Translations under genes and position numbers: made by a program
Assembly: GCA_023438885.1 (NCBI GenBank)
Contig: JAEXPS010000115.1
Coordinates: forward strand, 1-58,123
Direction of reading: 5' to 3'
DNA: 58,123 nt
DNA from: Actinomycetes bacterium
GTDB lineage: Bacteria; Actinomycetota; Actinomycetes; Actinomycetales; Cellulomonadaceae
In this document: piece by piece, positions 1 to 7,610 of the stretch
Numbering within the stretch: position 1 is the first letter of the stretch
How the letters are laid out: every line of letters begins with the position of its first letter
Notes under the pieces: model-generated
Databases searched by the model: none
What the model was told of the DNA's origin: nothing
What the model saw: only the letters and a program-made list of their open reading frames with translations

Positions 1-1121
1 GTCCGCAGGCCCGCGCCGCGACGTCCAACCCGCTGGGCGAGGCGACCGCCCGGCTGCACTACGCGGCCCGGTTCGAGGACGCGGTCGACCGCCGCATCGC
101 CCAGGCGCTGCGACGCCGCGGCTGGACCGTGCGCATCGAGGCCTACCCCGGCTACGGCGCGGCGGGCTGGGTGCGGGTGATGGCCCGCACCGTGCTGGCC
201 GCGCCGCAGGTGAGCGACGACGAGCTGCCGGGAGCGGGCGCGACGCAGGCCGGCGGCCAGTGGCACGGCGAGGCTCACGCCGTACGTGGCTGGAGGTCGT
301 TCCTCACGGCATCGGTCGCCGGCGCCACGGTCGAGGTGAGCCACGGGGACACGGTGCACCGGCTCGTCACCGACCGGGGCGGGTTCCTGGACGACGTGCT
401 GGCGGTCGACCTGCCACCGGGCTGGCACGACCTGCGGCTGCGCACCCAGGACGGCTTCACCACCACGGCGCCCATCCAGGTGGTGGATCCGGCGGTGCGC
501 ACCGGCATCGTCGCCGACATCGACGACACCGTGATGGTCACCCGCCTGCCTCGCCCGCTGGTGGCCGGCTGGAACGCCTTCGTGCGGCACGAGAGCGCGC
601 GCGAGGCGGTGCCCGGCATGGCGGCGCTGTTCGGACGGCTCCTGGCGGACGACCACAGACTGCCGGTGCTGTACCTGTCCACGGGCGCCTGGAACGCCGC
701 GCCTGCGATCGGCCGCTTCCTGCGCAGGCACGGCTTCCCCGCCGGCACTTTGCTGCTCACCGACTGGGGTCCGACGAACACCGGCTGGTTCCGCTCCGGC
801 ACGCGTCACAAGGTGGCCCAGCTGCACCGGCTGTTCACGGAGTTCCCCGGCATCCAATGGGTCCTCGTCGGTGACGACGGTCAGCGCGACCCCGAGATCT
901 ACGCCGGTGCCGCCCACCGGTACCCCGACCGCGTGCGCGCGATCCTGCTGCGGCAACTGACCTTCGCCGAGCACGTCCTGGCGCGCGGCATGCCGGTCCC
1001 CAGCCCGGAGGCCGCACCGGCGGGCCGGGCGGCCCGGGCCGAGCACGTGCTGGTGCTGCAAGGCCCCGACGGCCACGAACTCGTCTCCCAGGTGGACCAG
1101 GCGGACCTCCACCTGCGCTGA
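1..1121 (+). CDS. App1-family phosphatase domain protein (5' end outside window)
   Basis: The frame is open from base 3 and contains no ATG, GTG or TTG before base 129, so the true start lies upstream of the window and the GTG at 129 is probably internal. The N-terminal part visible here (RLHYAARFEDAVDRRIAQAL) is typical of App1-like proteins. The catalytic part carries the HAD-type motif DIDDTVM (codons near base 517-537), then LSTGAWN and GDDGQRDPEIY, the usual motifs of the App1 / DUF2183 phosphatidate phosphatase domain. Yeast App1 removes phosphate from phosphatidic and diacylglycerol pyrophosphates; the bacterial substrate is not known. The last 40 residues are a low-complexity Ala/Arg tail. 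Family assignment is firm; substrate is inference. Confidence 0.85.
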   Translation, partial: PQARAATSNPLGEATARLHYAARFEDAVDRRIAQALRRRGWTVRIEAYPGYGAAGWVRVMARTVLAAPQVSDDELPGAGATQAGGQWHGEAHAVRGWRSFLTASVAGATVEVSHGDTVHRLVTDRGGFLDDVLAVDLPPGWHDLRLRTQDGFTTTAPIQVVDPAVRTGIVADIDDTVMVTRLPRPLVAGWNAFVRHESAREAVPGMAALFGRLLADDHRLPVLYLSTGAWNAAPAIGRFLRRHGFPAGTLLLTDWGPTNTGWFRSGTRHKVAQLHRLFTEFPGIQWVLVGDDGQRDPEIYAGAAHRYPDRVRAILLRQLTFAEHVLARGMPVPSPEAAPAGRAARAEHVLVLQGPDGHELVSQVDQADLHLR

Positions 1122-1126
1122 GGGCG

Positions 1127-1336
1127 CTACAGCCGCTCCAGGTCGTCCCAGCTCTCACCGCTGGCCAGCGCCTCGTCGTCCGGTTGGAGCGCAGCGTCCC
1201 GGAGCGAGTGCGGTGCCCGGCGAGCCTCCCCGCCCGACCGGACGTCCGTCCCCGTCAGCTCGGACTCCTGCGGCTCGGGCGTGGCGAGCCGCTCCGCTGC
1301 GGGGTCGGAGGTCAGGTCGCGCGGTCGTCGGGCCAT
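1127..1336 (-). CDS. small acidic hypothetical protein
   Basis: A 69-residue hydrophilic protein ending ESWDDLERL. It has no signal peptide, membrane segment or recognisable domain. Support for it being real: a TACAAC hexamer on the minus strand (1348-1343) ends 6 bases before the ATG, the leaderless geometry used by many genes in this window, and it fills the gap between two plus-strand genes divergently from the 1407 gene. It is not recognised as a named family. Confidence 0.5.
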   Translation of the reverse strand: MARRPRDLTSDPAAERLATPEPQESELTGTDVRSGGEARRAPHSLRDAALQPDDEALASGESWDDLERL

Positions 1337-1406
1337 ACCTCGGTTGTACTCGCCGCAGGCGCCGCGCGCATCAGCCGCGACGTCTGCGCGGCGTTACTGT
1401 TCGCCC
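1337..1406. promoter_or_regulatory. divergent promoter region, two leaderless starts
   Basis: The plus strand has TACTGT at 1395-1400, six bases before the ATG at 1407. The minus strand has TACAAC at 1348-1343, six bases before the ATG at 1336. Neither start has a convincing Shine-Dalgarno sequence, so both transcripts are probably leaderless. No clear -35 boxes were seen. Confidence 0.45.
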
Positions 1407-1700
1407 ATGCCGGAGCCAGCCCAGTCCAGCGTCGTCCCGGTCAGCGCCGCGATGCGGCGGGCCAAGGTTCGAGCCGCCACCGAGCACACCACGGTCGGCC
1501 AGGTCCGCACCGGGCCCGGCGGCACCGTCACGATCGCCTGTGCGTGCGGCATGACCCTGACGAACGGGCCCACCTGGTCGCTCGACGAGCACATCCGGCT
1601 GCATCGCGCCGAGGCCCGCTTCGTCGCTCTGGCCCAGGCCGCGCCGGCGGGGATCCCGCGACTCGTCGAGTGGCCCCTGCCGGCGGCCGCGCGCCTGTGA
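1407..1700 (+). CDS. conserved hypothetical protein, 97 aa
   Basis: The start was placed at the ATG at 1407 because the -10-like TACTGT lies six bases upstream and the sequence before it has no protein-like character. The protein has a basic N-terminus, then a mixed domain with CACGMTLTNG and WSLDEHIRLHRAEARF. The CAC pair followed by the two His residues could bind a metal, but no known zinc motif is complete. There is no signal peptide. Function unknown. Confidence 0.55.
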   Translation: MPEPAQSSVVPVSAAMRRAKVRAATEHTTVGQVRTGPGGTVTIACACGMTLTNGPTWSLDEHIRLHRAEARFVALAQAAPAGIPRLVEWPLPAAARL

Positions 1701-1773
1701 CGACGACCGGCCCGTGGCGTTTCCCGCTCTCGGGCAGCCCTACGATCGGGGCGTGCGACGAGGAGGTCCCACT

Positions 1774-2436
1774 GTGCATCTGACGCGGCGAGCGGCCGGT
1801 CTGGCAGCACTGCTCGTGCTGGCGGGCTGCTCCGCCCTCGGTGGCTCCGGGAGCGGCGAGGCAGACGCTGCGGGGGCCGAGACCTCGTCGGTCATGTCGG
1901 TGGCGCCGGGCGAGACCGCGCCGCCGGTCACGACGACCGCACCACCGACGCCGCTGGCCACCGGTGAAGCCGTGGAGTCCGACGACGTCGGCGTCGCCTT
2001 CCTCGCGCCGGAGGCGACCGCCACTGCCGAGGCGTCCGACGGCGCCCGCTTGACCGTGACCGGCATCCGTGTGGGCTCGCACCCGACCTTCGACCGTGTG
2101 GTGTTCGACGTCGCCGGGACAGGCACCCCGGGCTGGCTCGTCCAGCACGTCGCCACGGCGAGCGAGGACGCGTCCGGTGAGAAGGTCCCGATCCTCTCCG
2201 ACGGCATCGTCCAGGTGGTCCTCACCGGGATGGGCTACCCCAGCGACACGGGCTACGCCGAGTGGGCCGGCGACCCGATCAGCATCGAGGGCTTCGCACA
2301 GCTCTGGGAGGTCCACTTCGTCGGCACCTTCGAGGGCCAGACGCAGGCGTTCCTCGGCACGAAGGACGACGACGCGGCGTTCCGGGTCTTCTCGCTCGCC
2401 GATCCCGCCCGCGTCGTCGTCGACGTGCGGCACTGA
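1774..2436 (+). CDS. AMIN-like domain lipoprotein
   Basis: The GTG at 1774 is chosen because AGGAGG (1761-1766) sits seven bases upstream. The first 19 residues form a lipoprotein signal with lipobox LAGC, the lipidated Cys being residue 19. A Ser/Thr/Ala-rich linker (about 20-75) leads to a C-terminal beta-rich domain (about 90-220) with GSHPTFDRVVFDVAG and ending ADPARVVVDVRH. This is the pattern of the AMIN-like domain found in actinobacterial cell-surface lipoproteins, related to AMIN domains that localise cell-wall enzymes. It probably sits on the outer face of the membrane. It lies 23 bases before glgX and may be cotranscribed with it, but no functional link is evident. Confidence 0.8.
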   Translation: MHLTRRAAGLAALLVLAGCSALGGSGSGEADAAGAETSSVMSVAPGETAPPVTTTAPPTPLATGEAVESDDVGVAFLAPEATATAEASDGARLTVTGIRVGSHPTFDRVVFDVAGTGTPGWLVQHVATASEDASGEKVPILSDGIVQVVLTGMGYPSDTGYAEWAGDPISIEGFAQLWEVHFVGTFEGQTQAFLGTKDDDAAFRVFSLADPARVVVDVRH

Positions 2437-2459
2437 CAGCGCCCCGGAACGCTGTGCCC

Positions 2460-4616
2460 ATGCAGATGTGGCCAGGCCGGGCGTACCCGCTCGGCGCGAC
2501 GTACGACGGCGTGGGCACCAACTTCGCCCTCTTCTCCGAGGCGGCCGTTCGCGTGGAGCTCTGCCTCCTCGACGCCGACGGCACCGAGACGCGCGTCGAC
2601 CTCACCGAGGTCGACGCCTTCGTCTGGCACGGGTACCTGCCGGGCGTGGTTCCCGGTCAGCGCTACGGCTACCGCGTGCACGGCCCGTACGACCCCGCGT
2701 CCGGACACCGCTGCGACCCGGCCAAGCTGCTGCTCGACCCCTATGCCCGAGCGATCGACGGCCAGATCGACGGGCACGAGTCGCTCTACTCGTACCGCTT
2801 CGCCGACCCGAGCGCGCGCAACGTGCTGGACTCCGCCGGCCACACGATGATCGGCGTGGTCACCAACCCGTACTTCGACTGGGGCCACGACCGCCCGCCG
2901 CAGCACGGCTACGCGGAGTCGGTGATCTACGAGGCGCACGTCAAGGGTCTGACCAAGCGCCACCCCGGCGTGCCGGCCGAGCTGCGCGGCACCTACTCCG
3001 CCCTCGGGCACCCTGCCGTGATCGAGCACCTGGCGACGCTGGGTGTCACGGCGGTCGAGCTGATGCCCGTGCACCAGTTCGTCCAGGACCCGGCGCTGCG
3101 CCAACGCGGGCTGACCAACTACTGGGGCTACAACACCATCGGCTTCTTCGCGCCGCACAACGGCTATGCCGCGTACACCACCGGCGGCCAGCAGGTGCAG
3201 GAGTTCAAGGCGATGGTCAAGGCCCTGCACGCCGCGGACATCGAGGTGATCCTCGACGTCGTCTACAACCACACCGCCGAGGGGAACCACCAAGGCCCCA
3301 CGCTGAGCTTCCGCGGCATCGACAACGCCAACTACTACCGGCTGGTGGACGACGACCCCGCCCACTACTTCGACACCACCGGCACCGGCAACTCGCTCCT
3401 GATGCGATCGCCGCACGTGCTCCAGCTGATCATGGACTCGCTGCGGTACTGGGCCGACGAGATGCACGTCGACGGGTTCAGGTTCGACCTGGCCGCGACG
3501 CTCGCCCGCCAGTTCCACGAGGTGGACCGCCTGTCGGCGTTCTTCGACCTGGTGCAGCAGGACCCCGTGGTGTCCCAGGTCAAGCTGATCGCCGAACCGT
3601 GGGACCTCGGCTCCGGCGGTTACCAGGTGGGGGGCTTCCCGCCGCTGTGGACCGAGTGGAACGGCAAGTTCCGGGACACCGTGCGGGACTTCTGGCGGTC
3701 GCAGCCGGGCACGCTCGGCGAGTTCGCGAGCCGGCTGGCGGGTTCGTCGGACCTCTACGGGCCCACAGGCCGCCGCCCGCTGGCGAGCATCAACTTCGTC
3801 ACCGCCCATGACGGGTTCACGCTCGCGGACCTGGTCTCGTACAACGAGAAGCACAACGAGGCGAACGGCGAGGGCAACCGCGACGGGGAGAGCCACAACC
3901 GGTCCTGGAACTGCGGGGTCGAGGGACCCACCGACGACCCGGACATCCGCGCGCTGCGCGCCCGCCAGCAGCGCAACTTCCTGGTGACGTTGCTCCTGTC
4001 GCAGGGCGTGCCGATGCTGGCGCACGGCGACGAGCTCGGCCGCACCCAGGGCGGGAACAACAACGTCTACTGCCAGGACAACGCCACCGCCTGGGTGGAC
4101 TGGGACCTGGACGACGAGCGGGCGGCGCTCCTGGAGTTCACCCGCCGCCTCGTCCGGCTCCGGCGCTCCCATCCCGTGTTCCGGCGGCGGCGCTTCTTCG
4201 CCGGGCATGCCGCGCACGGCGGCGAGTCCGACCTCCACGACATCGCCTGGCTCTCCCCCGCCGGCACCCCGATGGACGACTCCGCCTGGCGCGACGGCGA
4301 GGCGCGCGCGGTCGCCGTGTTCCTCAACGGAGAGGCGATCGCCGAACCGGACGCCCGCGGCGCCCACCTCGTCGACGACTCGTTCCTGCTGCTCCTCAAC
4401 GGCAACTACGACACGACGCGCTTCGCCCTGCCACCCGTGCAGCTGGGTCAGCGCTGGTCGGTGGTGCTCGACACCGCCGGGCGCCTGGCCGCCGGACGGT
4501 CCTTCCGGCCGCGGGTGCGTCTGACGCTCGCGCCGCGCTCGGCCGTGCTGCTCACCCGCCCGCCGACGACGCCTCAGCGGGCGACCAGCGCCCCGAGCCT
4601 CGACAGCGCGCGGTAG
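2460..4616 (+). CDS. glgX: glycogen debranching enzyme GlgX
   Basis: A 718-residue isoamylase-type GH13 enzyme that hydrolyses alpha-1,6 branches of glycogen or limit dextrin in the cytosol. The N-terminal CBM48-like domain begins GRAYPLGATYDGVGTNFALF. GH13 motifs follow: DVVYNHTAEG, DGFRFDLAAT with nucleophile Asp343, LIAEPWDLG with acid/base Glu379, and the HDG stabiliser Asp451, followed by the GlgX hallmark NEKHNEANGEGNRDG. Length matches the family. Starts at 2454 (GTG) and 2460 (ATG) are both possible; ATG is preferred. The 3' end overlaps the convergent zapE gene by 43 bases. A second, unrelated debranching enzyme is encoded at 28234-30303. Confidence 0.95.
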   Translation: MQMWPGRAYPLGATYDGVGTNFALFSEAAVRVELCLLDADGTETRVDLTEVDAFVWHGYLPGVVPGQRYGYRVHGPYDPASGHRCDPAKLLLDPYARAIDGQIDGHESLYSYRFADPSARNVLDSAGHTMIGVVTNPYFDWGHDRPPQHGYAESVIYEAHVKGLTKRHPGVPAELRGTYSALGHPAVIEHLATLGVTAVELMPVHQFVQDPALRQRGLTNYWGYNTIGFFAPHNGYAAYTTGGQQVQEFKAMVKALHAADIEVILDVVYNHTAEGNHQGPTLSFRGIDNANYYRLVDDDPAHYFDTTGTGNSLLMRSPHVLQLIMDSLRYWADEMHVDGFRFDLAATLARQFHEVDRLSAFFDLVQQDPVVSQVKLIAEPWDLGSGGYQVGGFPPLWTEWNGKFRDTVRDFWRSQPGTLGEFASRLAGSSDLYGPTGRRPLASINFVTAHDGFTLADLVSYNEKHNEANGEGNRDGESHNRSWNCGVEGPTDDPDIRALRARQQRNFLVTLLLSQGVPMLAHGDELGRTQGGNNNVYCQDNATAWVDWDLDDERAALLEFTRRLVRLRRSHPVFRRRRFFAGHAAHGGESDLHDIAWLSPAGTPMDDSAWRDGEARAVAVFLNGEAIAEPDARGAHLVDDSFLLLLNGNYDTTRFALPPVQLGQRWSVVLDTAGRLAAGRSFRPRVRLTLAPRSAVLLTRPPTTPQRATSAPSLDSAR

Positions 4617-5608
4617 TACTTCTTGCGGTAACCCCCGGCGAGCATCTCCTCCGGGAACAGGCCGCGCTCCCCGGCGCCACCCAGCAGCACGGGCACGTCG
4701 CGGTCGTAGAGCCGGTCGACGAGCACCACGAGCCTCAGCGCGACGTCCTGCGTCGGCACGGGCCCCACGCCGGTGAGCGCGACCAGGCGTACGCCGTCCA
4801 GCAGCGCGCCGTAGCGGCTCGGATGAACAGCCGCCAGGTGGCCCAGGAGCTGGCCGAAGTCGTCGAGCGTGGCGTCCGAGCGGCCCGCCACGGCCATCCG
4901 CACCTCGTCGTCGGCGAGCCCGGGGCGATCGGTGACCGCATGCCGGTGGCGGTAGTCCGGCCCGTCGATGCGCAGCACCTCGAACCGCTCGGCCAGGCCC
5001 TGGATCTCGCGCAGGAAGTCCTCGGCGGCGAACCGGCCCTGGCCCAGTGACTCCGGCAGCGTGTTGCTCGTCGCCGCCAGCCCGACCCCGCGGTCGGACA
5101 GCTCGCGCACCAGCCGCGCCATCAGCAGGGTGTCGCCCGGGTCGTCCAGCTCGAACTCGTCGACGCACACCAGCGCATGCTGCGCGAGCGCCTCGACCGT
5201 CCGCGCGAACCCCAGCGCGCCGACGAGGTTCGTGAACTCCACGAACGTGCCGTACGCCGTGCGCTGTGTGCCGACCGCGTGCGCGAGCGAGGCGAGCAGG
5301 TGGGTCTTGCCGACGCCGAACCCTCCGTCGAGGTACACCGCGGGCCGGGACGGCGGCCGCCGCCGGAACCGCGGCAGCGCCCGCGGCGCGGTCACCGCCT
5401 GCGCCACCTCGCGCAGCCGGTGCAGCGCCGCCACCTGCGACGGGTGCTCCGGGTCGGGGCGGTAGGTCTCGAAGCGCTCGGTCGCGAAGTGCCGCGGTGG
5501 CACCAGGTCGGCCAGCAGGCGCTCTGGCGCCGGGCTGGGCGCACGGCCGACGAGCGAGCCGGGCGAGCCTGCCGGCCCCGCCGCCGGCCCCGCCTCCGCC
5601 GCAGTCAC
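4574..5608 (-). CDS. zapE: ZapE/AFG1-like cell division ATPase
   Basis: A 344-residue AAA-type ATPase. The start at GTG 5608 is supported by a minus-strand TAGCAT (5622-5617) eight bases upstream and by homology beginning near PPRHFATERF. Walker A is GGFGVGKT (residues 95-102) and Walker B is VCVDE (147-151), followed by the AFG1 family motif ELDDPGDTLLMARL. The C-terminus LPEEMLAGGYRKKYYRALSR is modelled on FPEEMLAGGYRKKYYRALSR as read here and is the usual AFG1 end. ZapE in proteobacteria interacts with FtsZ rings; AFG1 works in mitochondrial protein quality control. The role in actinobacteria is less clear. It is divergent from the 5641 gene across only 32 bases. Confidence 0.9.
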   Translation of the reverse strand: MTAAEAGPAAGPAGSPGSLVGRAPSPAPERLLADLVPPRHFATERFETYRPDPEHPSQVAALHRLREVAQAVTAPRALPRFRRRPPSRPAVYLDGGFGVGKTHLLASLAHAVGTQRTAYGTFVEFTNLVGALGFARTVEALAQHALVCVDEFELDDPGDTLLMARLVRELSDRGVGLAATSNTLPESLGQGRFAAEDFLREIQGLAERFEVLRIDGPDYRHRHAVTDRPGLADDEVRMAVAGRSDATLDDFGQLLGHLAAVHPSRYGALLDGVRLVALTGVGPVPTQDVALRLVVLVDRLYDRDVPVLLGGAGERGLFPEEMLAGGYRKKYYRALSRLGALVAR

Positions 5609-5640
5609 GATCGCCCATGCTAGGTCGCTACCGTGGGCGG
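5609..5640. promoter_or_regulatory. 32-bp bidirectional leaderless promoter
   Basis: The whole region between the divergent starts is 32 bases. Minus-strand TAGCAT (5622-5617) ends eight bases before the zapE GTG. Plus-strand TACCGT (5629-5634) ends six bases before the ATG at 5641. The two -10 hexamers are six bases apart, so each promoter's upstream contacts must lie inside the other gene. No Shine-Dalgarno is present for either gene. Confidence 0.45.
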
Positions 5641-6417
5641 ATGAGCGATCGTCCGGCGCTGGAGGTGCTGGCACCGCCCACCCTGGCGGGGACCGTCGTC
5701 GCGCCCGACGACGACGCCGCCCTCCTGGACCTCTTCGACGACCCGGCTCCGAACCCCGCCACCGGCGCTCACGTGCGCGCCGTGATGCTGTCGTCACTCG
5801 ACGGAGCGGCCACCGGGCCAGGGCACCGTTCCGGGGAGCTCGGCGACGGCGCGGACCGGCGCGTGTTCGCCGCGCTGCGTGCCTTGGCCGACGTGGTCCT
5901 CGTGGGCGCCGGGACGGTGCGCGCCGAGGGGTACGAGGACGTCCAGGCCCCGTCGCACCTGCGGGCGTACCGCGCCGACCGGGGACGGGCCGAGCGCGTC
6001 GAGCTCGCCGTCGTCACCTCGTCGGGCGCGATCGCGGACTCCGTGCTCGACGGGGGCGCGCTCGTCGTCGCGGCGGCGGGGGCGCCGGGGCTCGGCGCTC
6101 TACGTGAGCGAGTCGGGCTGGACCGCCTGGTGCTCGCCGAAGGCCAGGGGCCCGGGCGCGTCGACCCGGCAGCGGCGGTCCGGGCGCTGGCCGCCCGCGG
6201 CCTCACCCGCGTCCACGCCGAGGGCGGGCCCCGCCTGCTGGCCGGCCTGGCCACGGCCGGAGCGGTCGACGAGCTGAGCGTGACCCTCGCCGCGCGGCTG
6301 ATCGGCGGCGGGGCCACACGGATCCTCGACTCTCCCGTCTGGATCGACTCCCACCTGGAGCTGGCGCACCTGCTGCGTTCCGGTTCCACCCTGCTCGGTC
6401 GGTGGCTGGTCGCCTAG
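5641..6417 (+). CDS. RibD C-terminal domain / dihydrofolate-reductase-fold family protein
   Basis: A 258-residue protein covering the RibD_C (DHFR-like) fold: VRAVMLSSLDGAATG near the N-terminus, VLVGAGTVRAEGY for nucleotide binding, and the C-terminal EGGPRLLAGL...VDELSVTLAARLIGGG typical of pyrimidine reductases of the riboflavin pathway. No deaminase domain is fused, and no other rib genes are near, so it is one of the stand-alone RibD_C reductases whose substrate is usually unknown. Start at ATG 5641 is probably leaderless. Confidence 0.85.
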   Translation: MSDRPALEVLAPPTLAGTVVAPDDDAALLDLFDDPAPNPATGAHVRAVMLSSLDGAATGPGHRSGELGDGADRRVFAALRALADVVLVGAGTVRAEGYEDVQAPSHLRAYRADRGRAERVELAVVTSSGAIADSVLDGGALVVAAAGAPGLGALRERVGLDRLVLAEGQGPGRVDPAAAVRALAARGLTRVHAEGGPRLLAGLATAGAVDELSVTLAARLIGGGATRILDSPVWIDSHLELAHLLRSGSTLLGRWLVA

Positions 6418-6420
6418 GCT
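6415..6420 (+). promoter_or_regulatory. -10-like hexamer TAGGCT for the 6427 gene
   Basis: TAGGCT overlaps the stop codon of the preceding gene and ends six bases before the GTG at 6427, which has no Shine-Dalgarno sequence. This is the same leaderless geometry as elsewhere in the window. Confidence 0.4.
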
Positions 6421-6426
6421 CCCTTC

Positions 6427-6912
6427 GTGGCCGACATTCTGGTCCTCGCCGAGGACGCCCTCACCGCCGACGACGTCGCGCACCTCCTGGCGCTGCACCC
6501 GGACGAGGACCTCGCGTACCGCGTCCTGGTGCCCGCCGACACCGATCGCCCCCTGCTGCCCTGGGTGGTCGACTCCCTCAGCCTCGGGGGGCTGCGCGAG
6601 GCCTGGGACCGCATGCGGGGCAAGGAGCCGAGCCCGCGTCAGGCCAAGGCGACGGCGCAGGAGCAGATCGACGAGACGATCGCCGCGTTCGACGCCGCCG
6701 GCCGTGCCGCCACGGGTGCCATCGTGGCCGACGACCCGCTCCCCGCCCTGCGCGGGGCGCTGGCCGAGGACGACTCCGTGCGCGAGGTCGTCGTCGCCAC
6801 CTATCCGCACCTGGTGGAGGACACGCTCCACCGCGACTGGGCGTCGCAGGCTCGCGAGGAGCTCAAGGTGCCCGTGCTGCACCTCTACATCGGCACCAGC
6901 GAGCTCGGCTAG
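6427..6912 (+). CDS. conserved hypothetical cytosolic protein, 161 aa
   Basis: GTG start nine bases after the preceding stop, probably leaderless. The protein is acidic, with alternating beta/alpha segments: MADILVLAEDAL, YRVLVPAD, REVVVATYPHLVEDTLHRDW and VPVLHLYIG. This looks like a Rossmann-like or universal-stress-like fold, but no nucleotide-binding motif is clear. There is no signal peptide or membrane segment. Its 3' end overlaps the convergent racemase gene by four bases. Function unknown. Confidence 0.7.
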   Translation: MADILVLAEDALTADDVAHLLALHPDEDLAYRVLVPADTDRPLLPWVVDSLSLGGLREAWDRMRGKEPSPRQAKATAQEQIDETIAAFDAAGRAATGAIVADDPLPALRGALAEDDSVREVVVATYPHLVEDTLHRDWASQAREELKVPVLHLYIGTSELG

Positions 6913-7610
6913 TCGCGCAGCACGTGCCCGGCGCGCACCACGGTGCGCCGGGCGAGCACGTCGAGCGAGTCGACGTAGCGGCGGTCGGCCAGCAGGTTCG
7001 CCTCGTCGGCCACCACGGACAGCTCCGTGCAGCCGAGCACCGCGACCTGGGCGCCGCGCGCCAGGAGAGTCTCGACGATGCCGGTCAGCGCGGGCACGTC
7101 GGCCGGGAGGCCCGCCTTCACCTGGTCGTAGATCACCGACATCACCACGGCCTGCTCGTCCGGCGACGGCTCGACGACGCGCAGCCCGCGCGCCTGCGCG
7201 GCGCGCTGGTACACGCCTGAGGCGAGCGTGCCGCTGGTGGCCAGCAGGGCGATCGTGTCGACCCCTCCCCGGGCGAGCACCTCGTCCAGCGTCTCGTCGA
7301 CGATCGACAGCACCGGCACACCCGAGGCAGCCTGGACCTCCGCGGTGAAGTAGTGCGCGGTGTTGCACGGCACGGCGATGAAGTCGACCCCCATCGCGGT
7401 GAGCCGGCGGGCGTCCTCGGCCATCACGGGACCGGGGTTCGCGTCGTCGGTGCCGAGGATGTACGCGGTGCGGTCCGGGATGCTCGAGTGCTGGAGCACG
7501 ACGAGGTCCACGTGGTCCTGGTCACGCGCCGCGACCGTCAGCCGCACCACCTTGTCGAGGAAGCACACCGTCGCGGCGGGACCCACCCCGCCGATCACGC
7601 CGACCGTCAT
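6909..7610 (-). CDS. aspartate/glutamate racemase family protein (probable aspartate racemase)
   Basis: A 233-residue cofactor-independent racemase. Both catalytic cysteines are present: Cys82 in VPCNTAHYF and Cys194 in VLGCTELSVV. The N-terminus MTVGVIGGVGPAAT is the aspartate racemase form rather than the MurI form. The ATG overlaps the stop of the upstream ligase gene (ATGA), so the two are translationally coupled. Because the partner resembles D-aspartate ligase, the likely job is to make D-Asp from L-Asp in the cytosol for the peptidoglycan cross-bridge. In Enterococcus faecium the racemase and ligase genes are also neighbours. Substrate is inferred from context. Confidence 0.85.
   Translation of the reverse strand: MTVGVIGGVGPAATVCFLDKVVRLTVAARDQDHVDLVVLQHSSIPDRTAYILGTDDANPGPVMAEDARRLTAMGVDFIAVPCNTAHYFTAEVQAASGVPVLSIVDETLDEVLARGGVDTIALLATSGTLASGVYQRAAQARGLRVVEPSPDEQAVVMSVIYDQVKAGLPADVPALTGIVETLLARGAQVAVLGCTELSVVADEANLLADRRYVDSLDVLARRTVVRAGHVLRD

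Noticed and set aside
6909..7610. Glutamate racemase MurI
   Set aside because: The start MTVGVIGGVGPAAT and the partner ligase fit aspartate racemase; MurI normally begins with a different IGVFDSGVGG-type motif.
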